Below, piece after piece: positions 37,375 through 52,470 of a stretch of DNA of 64,000 nucleotides. The translations under genes and the position numbers were made by a program. The notes beneath the pieces were generated by a model, which was not told the origin of the DNA, searched no databases, and saw nothing but the letters and a program-made list of their open reading frames with translations. The DNA is from Synaphobranchus kaupii (Eukaryota > Chordata > Actinopteri > Anguilliformes > Synaphobranchidae). Positions within the stretch are counted from its first letter, which is position 1, and each line of letters opens with the position of its first letter. The stretch is from the NCBI GenBank assembly GCA_029718625.1, contig CM056380.1, positions 112,660,302 to 112,724,301 on the forward strand, written 5' to 3'.

Positions 37375-37535
37375 GGGCCAGATTTAAATATTTAGACATT
37401 TAGCACGTGCAAACCTTTTAGCACACACACAACACCAATAACATGATCAATGATTGGTCATGGCATTTGCTTTGCACCAATCATTGCTTGTGTTATTAGT
37501 TTTGCACGTGCTCAAGGTCTTAGCGAACCAGGCCC
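37375..37535. mobile_element. Foldback MITE, family B copy 2, 161 bp
   Basis: Starts GGGCCAGATTTAAATATTTA and ends GCGAACCAGGCCC. The interior has TAGCACGTGCAAACC facing GTTTTGCACGTGCT. Flanked by TTA on both sides, a 3-bp target duplication like those of PIF/Harbinger elements. Shares ends and the CCAATAACA core with 32742-32881. Confidence 0.85.
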
Positions 37536-39159
<1,624 letters not shown>

Positions 39160-41153
39160 GACGGTCCCAACAAATCTCAAGCCCACACTTAAAGCGCAAT
39201 CAGAGATACTGATGAAAGAAATCTGCTACACATCTGCTATGTGTCAAGAGATTAATACAGCATAAAGGCCAATGCTAGACTCAACCTATTGCTCGCCTCC
39301 TGAACAGTGGTTAAGAATCACCCAAAAATATTACATTTGCCAAATACATATTTATGCCAATTTGTCTTTTGCCACATACACAGCAGTCTGAAAACACTAA
39401 ATGATTTAGCCAATTGCTTCCCTCCGTCTCTTCATTAGCTGATGTGTGTGGAACATTCTGGCAAAACAATGGCTGCCATGCATGACCCAGGTGGGTGCTA
39501 CACATCGATGAGGGTCAAGGTGAGTTTTCACATTCACTGAGACCATAAATAGCACTAGATAAATTCAGGACAGTATTACTCCTATAATATATATAATCAG
39601 CCCTATCACATTCACACAGACGCCATACTGGTTTTCTGCTCCCGGTTATCAACATGAAGAAGGAACAAAAGCCACCTCAGGAGAATATCCTGTCTTTATT
39701 ATTTTAGTTTTAGAGAACTGCGCTTACATGGATCTATATCCGGAGTATAATTTACAAACCCTCAAACTGTTTGTCCTTACAGGCATTTGGAGTAAAGAGG
39801 ATAAAAATCCAGGTTTCATTACTGTTCCTCCGTACAAATAATAACCGCACAGCCATCTCTGGTCTTCATCTCCCGCGACATTCAGAGATGGCAAACAGGC
39901 CCACACAAACTACTGCGTGTCACTTAGAGAGCTTACTTACGGCTAACGGCTACATGTTGCATAGCCAGTGTTTTCACTTCAAACAAACCCTTTCGCAGGA
40001 AGTGCAGAAATTGGATAAAATAAATTGTGATTACATTATCGTCGGGCTTTAATTATCGCCGGACCCGCTGAGAAAACGTTTCTCGCGGTGGCGGCGAAGC
40101 CGCGGCCTCCCGCGGCTTTCCCCACCGCCGCTACGCGCTCCCTTCTCCCAACGCAGAATCCTAGCAACGAGAAAAAAAAAGTCCAAACTCTGCTAATCAA
40201 GTCGCTCTGGCCAAACAGAGCGCCAGTAATGGATGGAGCCATTAGTCTTACCCGTCAGCATCTGTCAAACTTTGTTTGGACAAGTGTAGGAAAGTCAGGG
40301 GAAATAAACGACTCTGCGCAGGTATACTTTAAATAAGCCCCGTTTGATGTAAAACACACACAGGCCTCAGCTTTGGCAGGGCTGCAAAGACTTCTGTCAC
40401 ACCATGAAAAACTCCACATTTTCACTTCGGCTAGGGTTTCGGCTCCACTCGCGCGGTTAACGGTACGGTAAACACCCGTTTTCTTTCTTGTGTGAAGCGT
40501 TCATTGATTTAGGGGCGTTTTAAAAAACCGGCGAAGAAATGTTGAGAAAAACGAGCACGATCTGTCAAAAATGAGTGAGTGGAAAGTTTTTTATTACAGG
40601 GGCGAAATCCTTGTAGGAAGAGCTGTTATTCAAGGATGTACAATTGGTCTTGACTGTTGACCTCCAGTTGACAGCTTTATCACTAATGTAATTCTGTTAC
40701 ATTAAAATATTTCTTACATGTAATGAACTTACCCTGTAGGAGAAATGTTAATATTTACGTGGATCCTTAAAACGTGAGTACCAGTTACACATGCTCACTG
40801 TTATTCTCACAAACACACACACTTCATTAGCAAGCTACTGTACATTAGGTAGCTTGTCTAATTACTAGTAAGCCAAAGATAACAAAACCGTACCTTGTCA
40901 AGACTGTATAGGTCTTGATTATCCTCTTGACCTACTTCCATCTCATCCTCAGCTCTTTTCTAAGTACTTGACAGCTACTTGTTTAGACACTGGCACCATC
41001 GTGTCAATGCCTTCAACCCATTAAAATAACAGTTTGTTGTGCGAACAAGAGAAGCAACTAGCGTTAGCATAAAAGTTTATATGCCAATGTTCCATGTTGC
41101 ACGTGTGTGTGAAAAAGGTTATACACACAGACAAACATGCACACGCATGCGCG

Positions 41154-41155
<2 letters not shown>
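39160..41155. promoter_or_regulatory. Non-coding; 40040-40340 possibly regulatory
   Basis: 40040-40340 starts CpG-rich and continues with mixed DNA such as CTGCTAATCAAGTCGC and GGAGCCATTAGTC, resembling conserved non-coding sequence. The remainder is AT-rich and featureless. No coding domain in any frame. Confidence 0.2.

Positions 41156-41235
<80 letters not shown>
41156..41235. repeat. (CA)n microsatellite, 80 bp
   Basis: Pure CA tract, preceded by a degenerate CA-rich lead-in from about 41122. Confidence 0.99.
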
Positions 41236-41238
<3 letters not shown>

Positions 41239-43915
41239 TTCAATGTGGAAGCCATCGTCTACCACACAGAGGAGAACAGGAGAGTCATATTGCCGTAATG
41301 CTCAGATTATCAATCATCTTGACGTTTTATTGGCTTTATCACGATGCATACCATTAAAATGATGTCTGGCCCAGCGTGTCAGTCCACAAACATTAAACAG
41401 GCCCAGTATTAAAACGCGTATCCCAAACAAGTCCCCCCCCCCGCCCCCGCTCCCCAAGTCAGCGACCCACTCCAAACTCCAGAGGGCAGGCGGGGGAACG
41501 GACACAAGAACGACGTGCCGCTACGCGAAGCCGTGCCACAAAAAACTCAAACGCTCCCTGCGAATCACCAACACACACAATGTACAAAAGAATGATAGCA
41601 AATTAACTTGGAGTGGGGAGGAGAAGCTTCAAATATACCCTCCCGTCTAAAGCAAAGGTTGGGAGCTCCTTGAAGCTAGAATGCTAATAACGCCGGCTCT
41701 TCACAAGCAAACATATTCGCATTACTGCTCACACTATTAAAGTCATTTCGGTGGCTCTAGGAGCTCGGAGGACAGTCAACATCCATAATTCAACAGTTCC
41801 TGACAGTTAAAAGGTTGTAAATGGGAAGTTTAAATGCTACTGCGGTTCCCTGGCTGGTAACCGAGCCATAAAACTGAATAATTCTTCCTCACAGCCTCTC
41901 ATCCCAGGTATGTGAACCAACACAAGGAACCCATTCATTCAGCAGGGAGGGGAAAACACAATAAAAATCATTTCAACCAATTTCCTGTTGAAGTTCAGGT
42001 GACTCGAGACAAAAGCATTATTTTAGCCGAGTAGCCCTGTATTCAGCCTTTCGCACACTCAACATCCTCAATATTTCCACTTTTTCCATCCAAACAACCA
42101 TCTGTGTTTGAAGCGAAAGTACAATCCAAATACTTAACACACAGAACATGAGCAAGTTAAGAACAGCAAGACAACACATTTTTGTTAACCATGCTAATTA
42201 AATATGCTAATTATATGTACATATCATTGATTGTTCATGAGCAGAGATTTATCCCAGGTTTAGCAAAGGCCGTTTTGTAGGAAAAATGCTTCAACATATT
42301 TGTAGATGTGGACAGCAGACACAAACCAGTGAATGGAGTATGTTTGCGCATCAAAATAAGAAAATACTGATTCATTTCACCACTGTGTATTAATATTATA
42401 CATCCCTCCCAGTGATGTATTCATTCTCTGGCCAAGAGCGAGTTTTTAAAATAGAAGAATCCCACCGAAAGCACCACAGATTTGGCGCATTATTTACCTA
42501 CAGATATGTACAATACAGTATAATTGCTTTTATTAAACTTACTGGACTGGGAACCAAATATCACTTCCTCTAACTTTACCAATGTTTACCCCTGTCAACA
42601 GCAGGTCAAAACTAAGGCCGCTTCATGTAACAAACCATGGTCACTCATGTAATCGAGGGTCCAGATTTGCCCATGAATGAATTACGAGATTGAGCTGCAT
42701 CAGTAGACGCCTCCATTTTCCAGACCACACCATTTTTCTTTTCCTGAAACTGCGGTTTGGTTAAGCGTCGCTTCGCTTGTGCGACAGGAAAATGAATGAT
42801 TGATCAGATGTGGGGGTCTGTGGTAATCAGAGCCTGAACTCGACGCACGGTGCTACTGCGGTGCTCCCGGCTACCATTCATTATACTAAATGAACAAAAA
42901 GGCAAAACACAAGTCCGCATTCATCAAGCTCTATTTATAACGTCCCCTTGTTGGAAGCGGCAGCGGAGAGCCTCTGGAAATACAGGCCGGGGCATTGAGA
43001 ATGAAACCTACTCCAGCGATGAACAATGTTGTCCTTATCATCGCTCTGGAGCGCCCGGAGACATCAGTCACATTCACTCAATGAGCCTCGTTCACCCAAC
43101 GTCACGGCTCGCGGCTTTTGGACATATTTAAATAATTACGATATCATCGTTCTCGTGGCATATTATGACATATGGAGGCCCCCCCCCCGGCCGAATGTAG
43201 AAGACACTGTACAGCCTTGGAGTGGATCTGCTGCTGAATAAACTCAAGATGCGGGATAGAAAGGTTTAAAGAAACTCAAGCATGTGCTTGAATATAAAGA
43301 TGATCGGTACCGATTTGCGCTACGGGCTGAAGTCCACCCGGTTGTGAAATTCAGCTCTTCGCAGTCAAGGGGTTTTATTCAAGAGGTTTTCCCCAACATC
43401 CTGGGGTTTGTTTGTAAGCTTCAATATTTCATCTATAGTGTAAAACAAGAGCCCAGATGAACTCTTAACTGCTTCGTCTTCTGTCTCCATGTACCTTTAA
43501 CTTAGTATTGCATTTTAATTTCTCATCAATGTTCATAATGTTCATCAATATGCAAAAAGAACTGACAAGGAAAGATAACAGGGCAGAACCACAGGGAAGA
43601 AAACAGATAGACAGATACCAGGATGTAAATGTCTATGAATTAGGTGGCCATTTTACTGGGCAGGCTAGTGCTCCATAGTAGAATGCAGTTGGACAGGTAC
43701 TGTGCTACTGTGAATTCACATGGCGTGCCAATACGTTCAGCTTTATCAACTCATTCATTGAGGAATGTAATAAGTCAACAGAAATAAACTGACTGTATGC
43801 AAAGTATTTCACAACAATATTCTCAAAAATCAACCTAAAGCAGCTTACTCAATTTTAATGATGATCATCAATTATGTAAAAAAAAATGTTGTATGAAACA
43901 GAACTTTTGGGCTCC
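41236..43915. other. Mostly single-copy non-coding DNA
   Basis: C-rich tract near 41430-41450 and another near 43180. Blocks at 42640-42860 and 42900-43140 have mixed composition and scattered homeodomain cores, possibly regulatory. No gene or transposon recognised. Confidence 0.35.
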
Positions 43916-43918
43916 ATC

Positions 43919-43954
43919 CATTTTTTATTTTTTATTTTTTATTTTTTATTTTTA
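43919..43954. repeat. (ATTTTTT)n 7-bp repeat
   Basis: About five copies of a T6A heptamer. Confidence 0.93.
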
Positions 43955-45617
43955 AAGTGGATGGCCAGTAGGCTGCGCATGCAAACCATCTGCTCTCTGC
44001 CCACGTTCCTCTCTTCCCTTAAAGGGAAGTAAAAACTCAGCAACACGGCCGATGAGGAGGAACAGTGGGAATGGCTGAAACTCTGGGAGACCCATCCAAA
44101 ATCCGCTCAGGCATGGGAGGACCGGATGAGAAAACGTGTCTCCGCTTATTAACGCTTTTAAGAGAAAAAAAATTACACAAGAACTAGAAAAAAAAAAAAA
44201 AAAGTACAAGACTACTCATGGTAAACAAAGAACCCTGACTGGGCCAATGACAATAGAATCTATGAGATGGCAATAACTGTATTACTGTAAAGTGAACAGC
44301 CCTTAGAAAAGAACATAAACTGAAGAAATTCACAGCCCTACAAAACAAATAAAGGATATAAAATAATCTCCTTGTTTTTTCCTACATTCTGTAGAAAGTA
44401 ATAGGTCAGTCACTCGCAAGTTAAACTTTGACAAGAAGAGTCACTAGCATGATGCTGAAAGGCGAAAACGTGTTTTCTGGGAGGACCGGTAACAGCCTGA
44501 GACTCCGACTCCCAGCATGCCTCTGCAGTACCCTACCCTTTCAGATTCCTAAAGACGAGCATTAAGCAAAATGTTATGAATCCACCTCATAACAAAAACG
44601 GTGAAATTCATTTAATATCGCATTCAGAGTTTATGGAGGAGAGGGGGAAATCTTCTGTTGTTGATCGATATATAAAAGTTCATACATAATCCAATCTACA
44701 GGACAGTCCTGAGAGAGCAATCTTAAACATACGTTTTGTTTTGCACAGCAAGAAATTCATTATTGTATCCATAAAAATTTTGGAGTGATGTGCACCGATG
44801 TGCAGGGATACATTTGCATGCGAGCCTCGTGCTGTTCCTCGTGAGGAATTTTGCGATTCCTGCATAGCTTCGAGGTATTTTTCCCCCGCATTTCCCCCAA
44901 AGCGACTTCTATTGGCTTCATAACTTCAAAAACACACCTCATGAAAAAATAAAGAGATATCTGACATGTGTCCCCCATCCGCCCCCATGGCTTGCTAACT
45001 CCAAAGGCCCGAATTGATTTTCTGTAAAACAGGAACGGGATTAGCCTCCTTTTGGGATAAGCCAGGCCTCAGGGTCTGCCATAAAACTAATCATTAATTC
45101 AAACAGCCAGGGTCAAGGAAATACACAGATACACAGCGTGGGGCTTAACAGAACGTTATTACCCTTTAAGAAGACCATTCAATGATAGTAATATGCAGAC
45201 TACTGTTGCGGCCATACGCACTGCTAACAGGAAAGGTGGTTTGTAAAAGAGTGTTTCAACAACACTTCTGGAAAGGAGCCTGAGGCCAAAACGCAAGTGC
45301 CAAGAGATCTTTCAACGCAGGTCAGTGCTGTGCAGCACCGTGAGGATGGTTGCACAACCCAAAAACAAAGAGCTTTTTCTCTATGCATTTATGATCTCTA
45401 CAAGTACCTGTGACTGCCACGGCTGACCTATTCTTTCCCCCCCACCCCCAAGATCCTTGTCTATACCTCTATTTATTGTAAGTGTGGGAAATGCGTCCTT
45501 TTATTTATTTTTTGGCTGGTAAGCCAAGGACCACTGCTGACTAGCACCAACTCTACCCCTGTTATTTTATGGGATGGCTGTTAAATAACGGGCTATTGTC
45601 ATTATTGAACATGACAT
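43955..45617. other. Non-coding, no feature recognised
   Basis: Single-copy sequence with an A run of about 16 near 44188. Short frames without domains. Confidence 0.4.
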
Positions 45618-46640
45618 TGACCACGTTTACATGCACGCCATATTCCGAATAAAGTGTTTACACGCTCCGTAGAGTATTGAGCTCCGCGACTATTCCTGTA
45701 GACATGTTAATCGACATATATTCCGAATAAACTAGGACATGCGCGTTCTTTTCCCACTATAATTCCCTATTCCGCAAAAGGTTTGAAGATGCTTGCTTTT
45801 GCATTATATCGAGTTGTCTTCTTAGCACTTCTACAACATAATTTAACAAGAACACTCATTTTCATGCACATCCTTAATGGCAGACGAGAGCTTGAGGAAA
45901 TAACAAATGTAGCTATAGTTAAAGGGTTAGTTCTGAATTTTGGACATAATGTCTCATTTACAACTTACCCATGATGTTGTTGGTTGATGGAGACCATTTT
46001 CAGTTGATTCCATGTGGTCCTTCTTGTGGACATACACACGTTGCTAATGCTAGCGCAACTCTATGGTAACCGGTAGCATCCACTACCAAATGTACTTGAA
46101 CACTCCACAGTGCACCCAAAGCAAATAAAATACGACGACAGTCTATCGGGGTTAATTTGAGTGTTTATAACATGATTTTTTAAGTCAAACTATTGTTGAA
46201 TCCTTTACTTTGTGCTGACCTACGTATATTCTCTGTGGAAGTAGAATATACGGAGAAGTACGGCAGCGAAGCAATACTTTACGTTACCTACGAATGTAGT
46301 GCCGGCACTGGTCGACTACAACAAAAAAGAACAGCAACAAGTTGCAATGGCCACGTTCGCTCCGCTGCCGTACGTCCACAGAGAATATAGGTCAGCACAA
46401 AGTAAAGGATTCAACGATAGTTTGACTTAAAAAACGATGGTATAAACACTCAAATTAACCCAAAAAAAATAGTTTTTTTACACGACAAATTCCCACATTA
46501 TAAGCATCAGGTACAGACACACAAATACATGGCACAATAATCCAGAGATATTATTGTCAGAGCCAGAGATATTTTGGATTCAAACTTTGAACACCATTAC
46601 TCCACGTGACCTTAATGTGTACCCTGTTTCAGTCATTTCT
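45618..46640. mobile_element. Region of DNA-transposon-like repeats around a foldback
   Basis: 45618-45790 contains CACGTTTACATGCACGCC and two ATTCCGAATAAA words, which recall a common teleost interspersed repeat. From 45920 (TTAAAGGGTTAGTTCTGAAT) to about 46640 the sequence resembles another fish repeat surrounding the foldback at 46148-46461. Outer boundaries are uncertain and no transposase frame is visible. Confidence 0.4.
46148..46461. mobile_element. Foldback element, about 314 bp
   Basis: Left arm GGGGTTAATTTGAGTGTTTA through TATTCTCTGTGG (46148-46233) is repeated inverted at 46375-46461 with few mismatches. Pairing continues inward through GTACGGCAGCG with an extra 17 or so bases on the left. 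The loop is about 70 bp. Non-coding. Confidence 0.88.
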
Positions 46641-47879
46641 AGTGTCATCCTTGCGATGGCAGTCTAAAGATTGAATAAATTGTAATTGAGAACTTCCTCT
46701 CTGTTGCATGTCAATAACATATGTACAATTTGATTGATAATTAAGCTTTTGATTGTTAAACACCTCTGAATTTCAAACCACCGTGAATCTACTCCTTGGT
46801 GCTTGATAAAATCACCAATGTGCAGCGACTCATTCGTACTCTGAGGAAGCCTAACTCATGGAAATGCCTTAGCATGTACGTTTCACACTAGTATTTAAAT
46901 ATATACCATAAGAACCAATTGAGGCCTCAGTCTGCGTGAACCTGTATTTTGTAGAGTGCTACCGCTAACCCGTTTCCCTCCTTTGAAAGCAGTGAGGACG
47001 TTAGGCACATAATGGGCCAATGCTCATCCCTTTCCTGTGACCATCACCACTGTCGATGCTAGTGTTGTCACTCATGATACCAAAATTTAGACTTCAGTAC
47101 CAGGACCAATGAAAGTATAATGATTCTGATACTACAAACAATACCATAGCAAAGAAAAGCATCACACTAGTAACATGCAAAGGGATGGAATTTATGGAAA
47201 GTGTTGATCAAAGCATTGTAGTTCACCACCAGATTGAATTGGAATTAGATGACAAGACAAGGAAAATTGAAGAAAAAAAAAAATTTGAAAGTGGAACAGC
47301 TATTATTTCACCTGACAGATAAATTAACAACGATTGCCAGTTACCACAGCGCCACCTTAAAGCACGTCAGACACATTCGCTAACCTGTATTTTGATTTGT
47401 TCTTGAGGTTGGGATGCCGGTCACTCGCATGCTTGGCTGAGTACATGCACTGACCCCTGTCGACTGTAATGCTATGAAACATCTTTGCGTAAAGGTTTTG
47501 TGGAGGGCTGTTTGCCCTAATTCTCTCTATAAGAAATGCAGTTATATATCCATATCTCACTTCTGGCACCCATTTTGTCCACAAGCACAGGTTTTTAAGA
47601 CACTTGCGTTTGTCATTCTGGTGTTAGCTTAGCATTTTCTTTACCAGAATGGTAAAATGGTGCCACGCACGCACGCTCACTCTTATGTGAAAAGGTATGG
47701 ATAGGCCACACCCTGTATAGTGAAACCCCTGGCACTCTGGCCAATGATCACCGTTGACACAAGCATCCACTCCAACATTTTTACATTTATTATTTAGATG
47801 AATTGTAAATATTTTTTAGATTGTAAAGTCATAAACTTAACCCATATAACTTAACCCATATTCTAACACACCCGTGTTG
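46641..47879. other. Non-coding, no feature recognised
   Basis: AT-rich single-copy sequence. A short direct repeat of ACTTAACCCATAT occurs near 47836-47862. Confidence 0.4.
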
Positions 47880-48330
47880 AGATTGCGCTTCAGGAAAAAA
47901 CCTCCACTTCGGAGCCATGAAGACAGTGCTTATTTTTAACTGGAGAGGGAGAGCTTGTCTAATTCTATTCACAAATTGGCAGCGCTGCTGAGAAGACCGA
48001 GAAAATAGCCAGATTGTCCCAGCGAGCTCTTATCAGACAGAGAGCACAGTGTCTCCTTTCAACGCCTTCGGAGAAAGCCGAAAGCCGCACTCGTGATCCT
48101 GGGCCTGCGCCCCTCGTAAACAAACACATTCATACCCGTCCAGCGCCAGCGAGCAGGGCCTCACCCGAAGTTTGCTCGCTGCGGTAAAACACTGCAGATC
48201 GATGGCGGGATAAAGGGCCGGAATGCGTCTGTGGACATTCAGAGCCGGCCAAACCGCAGACGGGAACGGAGGAGTTACACTCCGCTCGGGACAGCGGCTC
48301 GTTGTGCGGTCACCTTGCGGCTTTCAAACA
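47880..48330. promoter_or_regulatory. Candidate regulatory DNA, CpG-rich 3' half
   Basis: Mixed-composition single-copy DNA, becoming CpG-rich from about 48060. No domain-bearing frame. Possible conserved element by texture only. Confidence 0.22.
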
Positions 48331-51180
48331 CAGGAAAAGCTCACACACCTCTCCAACAGCATGGGCACTTTTTCTTTTTTTTTACTGCTGTAGTGTCCGG
48401 GCTGTTTCAGATAACACGGTCCTTATTGATGAAAGGAACCCATTTAAAACTAGGTAATAAGAAAATTTCATCACTGTCAAACATTCACAAACGAGCCATT
48501 TTCAAACTAGCCAAGTAAGAACATCCACACAGGAAGGTCCCGGGCCAGTATTCTGAATCTTGCCTTCTTGCTGTGAGGTGACAGCGATACTCACTGCACC
48601 GCCGTGCTTTAAATGACTCGTATGAAATATAATTTAGCTAAAACATTACTAGGCCTCACTATACCGCTGAACGTGAATAAGGCCACGGAATTCGCACATC
48701 ACTCCCGTGCGGCGGAAAATAAAACCAAACGCCGCGCGGGCCGCCAACGCAGCGTAGCCGTTAGCGGCCTGGATTCAGAGCCGGAAGGTTCCACTCACAG
48801 GTGGGATCCGGGGGGTCACACCCTTCCTTGAGGACGGGGTACTGAACCTGACTTACTTTAGTAAAATATCCTGCTGTGTAAATGGGTTGAATGTGAGGAA
48901 GGTAATCTGAACGTAATCAAACAAATTTATCTTGTAGTCAGTAGGGGACTTTGCAACGGAGAGAGGAACAGAGGGATTTGTCATCAAAAGCCTTCTTCTT
49001 GTTGACAACACAGGCCTTCCTCAGAACACAAACCAGCAGACCTTATTGGTCGAGAGCCTCCTGGGGCTGTGATGTCATGTGATCTCTCGGAGGGGCTCGC
49101 ACTATCCCTCCGGCCGGTGTTTTGAAGCGCCTCCCAGTTCACACGAAAAGGCTGAAGACCAACAGGCCCCAGAGGACGCTCGGGGTGTGAACGGCACCTT
49201 GCTCCTTGTTCCAGACAACGCCGGTTCCAGAGATTGGGAGGAGGAGGGGGGCTTGTTTTGTGTTTTTTTTTTTTATGAGACGCGACACTGGAGCTTGGCT
49301 TCCAGCGCTGACGACCCCCCCCCCCCCCGGTGCCTGGGAATGACTTTGACTTCCTTTGTGTTTGTTTGCCTTTCTGAGAAAAGTTGTTGCGGTGAAAAGT
49401 GAAACGAGGACACGTTTAAAAATTAAGAGTGTGATGGCGCTGCTTTTCATTACACGGCAACCGAAGTGTCAAAACGTTTATTTACCTTGTTTCGGCAGGA
49501 CGGCAGGAGTCATATATAGTGCTAAAGCGATGTATGGAACTGGGAATATACACAAACGGCCATAAAGTCCATAAAAGCCCCTCCACTACTATGATTTATC
49601 AATAAGCACTTCCAGCAAACTTTGAGATGTTCAACCGTAAATATGAGAAAACGGCAAATTCTCTTGGCGATATACGACAGGAAACCCATACCAAATCACT
49701 GAGCGCTTTCAACAGCCATCACACAGTGCATAATAAGATCAGCCAAAGTGGCACAGCTCAACTTTATCGGACTTGGAAAGCTTCATGCAGGGACAAAAGC
49801 CTCTCGCTACGTCCCAATGCTTTCTAAAATTCCCGCCGCTGAGGTCAAAGGTCACGGGTGTGGTAATGACGCCTGCTGACTGAAACACTCAAAAAAACAT
49901 CATGAAATAAGATATTTGAGATTATCATGCTCCCTTTTAATTACTGAGATGTATGAGATACAGTGCCTTCTAAGCCCAAGTGGGCTGAGCATCTTTAAGA
50001 TGCAAGACACTAAAATAAAAATAAGTCAATCAAATCCTAAATGAATACAAATTATTTTCTATTCATTTTATGAATTTGTGTGCCATGGCGTTTATATTTT
50101 AAATTCCTCAATGTGTCAATGTTGCTCCTAAGGTGTCATCATTACTTGAAAGAACTTTTTACTTCATACGGCTGGCCTATAACATACGCAGGCTTTCTGT
50201 ATTGCATTTTTAAACGTCAATACAATTTCAATGAACTGCAATGAATGAAGCTTATTAAAAGAGAAAGCGTGACTTTGTTGTTCATTTTGAGCCGATGATT
50301 ACCAGGTGAAAAGATGAAAAATAATCATCTCCAACAATAAAGATTTAATTATTAAATTTTTTACTGTAAGTCAAAATAAGTGTAAAAAGTTATTAAAAGT
50401 GAATGACTTACACATTTGACACAAATTAGTAAATTATGGCTTGGAATGTGAAATGACTGAATATGTAGCCTATATTATGATTGAATATGTAGCCTATAAG
50501 AGTACACCAATGGGAACAAATAATAACTGTGCATATTTTGCACACACTATCTATATTTCCTTCCTATCAGTATCAGAAAAAGATGTAGCATTACGTGCTA
50601 GCATCACAGGAAATGAGTCTTCTGCCTAGTTGAAGCATTTCGCTAGGCTCAGCACGAGGCCACACCCCAATCTGTCACAACACAGACGTTGCTCGATAAA
50701 TACAATAATCCATATCTTTCTCTTTTTTTTTTTTTTAAAACATGAACAGCCAAGGGTCCACTTCAAACGCTAGGATCTGTGATGTGCTTTATGGATGTGC
50801 TTTATGCTCGTCTGATGCATTTCAAGCAGCCTACAGGGACACCCTTAATCACATCTATTTCTTAAAACCTGTCACAACACTTTTCAAACTGAGGAGAGAT
50901 CCCAGAGCCATGTGTCTGTCTGTCTGTCCGTCTGTCTGCACTTTTCCAACCCACAGTGAACCAAACCCACCACCAGGCCAATAGGAAACCGGACTCCTTT
51001 GTTCCGTGTCCAAAAAGCAAACCTTTTTGTCCTCTGAGAGAAATAGGGGGGGTGAAATTATGGCCGTCTGTTTTTCCCTTCAAAGGCCTAATATGTTCCA
51101 TGCCTCCGGTTTCCTTTGACCGTTAATCAGAGAGATGGCTTTGCATGACCATGGACCGCGTGAACTGGAAGCCGGCCCTT
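48331..51180. other. Non-coding, low-complexity tracts
   Basis: Contains C run near 49315-49328, T runs near 48373, 49264 and 50722, and a (TGTC)n run near 50913-50939. AT-rich 49900-50600 is featureless. Frames of up to 107 codons near 49079-49450 overlap on both strands without domains. Confidence 0.4.
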
Positions 51181-51255
51181 CGACTGACTGACTGACTGAC
51201 TGACTGACTGACTGACTCACTAACTCACTGACTCACTCACTCACTCACTCTCTCC
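51181..51255. repeat. (GACT)n / (CACT)n microsatellite
   Basis: GACT tetramer repeats turn into CACT repeats, then a CTCTCC and C run. Confidence 0.95.
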
Positions 51256-51359
51256 CCCCCCCCGACGTTACCAGGTAACCGGACGCCAGCTTTCTTGCCC
51301 TTCCTCCTACTTCTGTGCAGCGCCGGACATTAGTGTCGCTTGACATCGCGCTAAAAAAT

Positions 51360-52060
51360 ACCACTTTACAAAAAAAAAAAAAAAAAACATTGCGCATAAA
51401 TAATAAAGGTATTTTTTCATGGTTACATGGAAGTCTCTCCATGTAAGGTATGTTTTCATTATTAATGGCCAATTATTTATGCATGAGAACCGCGGCGTTA
51501 AAATGTAAAACATAATGGAATATTAAAAGCCTTCATGGCGCCTATCAAAATAACTAAGATGTAGCCCACACATATTTCATCTCTGAATTAGCCAATACAT
51601 AAAGAAAGGGTCGGTTGTCAGTACTCATCAGGTCAGGCCGATAAGCCATCACTCTGTTGCTGATCGGTTAAACTGCACAGGAAACATATTGTATATTTTA
51701 AGATCCTCCTATCGGGCCGGCCGCTCTACTAAAACTAATTGGATTTCTGTCAATGGAAAGAAAATATATCCCTGGGAATGTTGAAAGAATAAAGCTGACG
51801 TTAGTACTGTACATGAGGGACAGGAGACCAGTTCCTGCCAAACGCAACGGAGGAGAAATTAAATCGGGGGGCCCGCATGAAATATTAAAATGGTGCGGTA
51901 TCGAAAAAACATTCTCGGGAAATGAAGTCGGCGGGCCCCCATACGTCGGGTTCACGAACGCATAAAATTAAGTTATATTTAGTGGCGATAATGGAAATCA
52001 GGACTGCAGTCATTATCGCCGTCATGTTTCTAAATAAAACCCAATAAATTTCAGTCTGCC
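51360..52060. promoter_or_regulatory. Candidate conserved enhancer (unverified)
   Basis: After an A run at about 51369-51386, the DNA holds CATGGTTACATGG, TTCATTATTAATGGCC, CAATTATTTATGCATG and AAACTAATTGG, with no repeats and no domain-bearing frame. This composition is typical of vertebrate conserved non-coding elements. Not tested. Confidence 0.28.
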
Positions 52061-52079
52061 TTGAAGGCTGTGAGACACA

Positions 52080-52470
52080 GCTGGCGGAGGGGAAAACGTA
52101 AAAAGCGCAGAAACTACTATTACCCCCGTGCGCGTGTGCCTGCCTTCGCGTCCTCGCTTCTCTTCTGAGAGCCGATGAAACGCCAGCCTTACCCGCCACC
52201 CGCCCCCTGCCCCCCTCACCCAAACTTCTGGCCCCCTCTCAGAGCTTCTCCCGAACGTACTGCCACTAAAGCCGAGGCCCCCCCCCCCCCCCGAACCGCA
52301 ACACGCCATTAGTCTCGGAACATACAATAAAGACGGTAACGTCGTTATAAAAGGGCTGAAGCCGCCGGACGCGCGTGTAATTCGAGCGAAAAGACTTTCC
52401 CCGACGGGGATCGACGCTGCGAGATTGTGCGGAACATTCCGCGTGACGGAACATCCCGTATCGAGGAGTG
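52080..52470. promoter_or_regulatory. CpG-rich segment
   Basis: CpG-dense DNA including a run of about 16 Cs at 52278-52293. The minus-strand 168-codon frame over 52022-52528 is Gly/Arg-rich where it crosses the G run, and has no domain. Possible CpG island. Confidence 0.35.
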
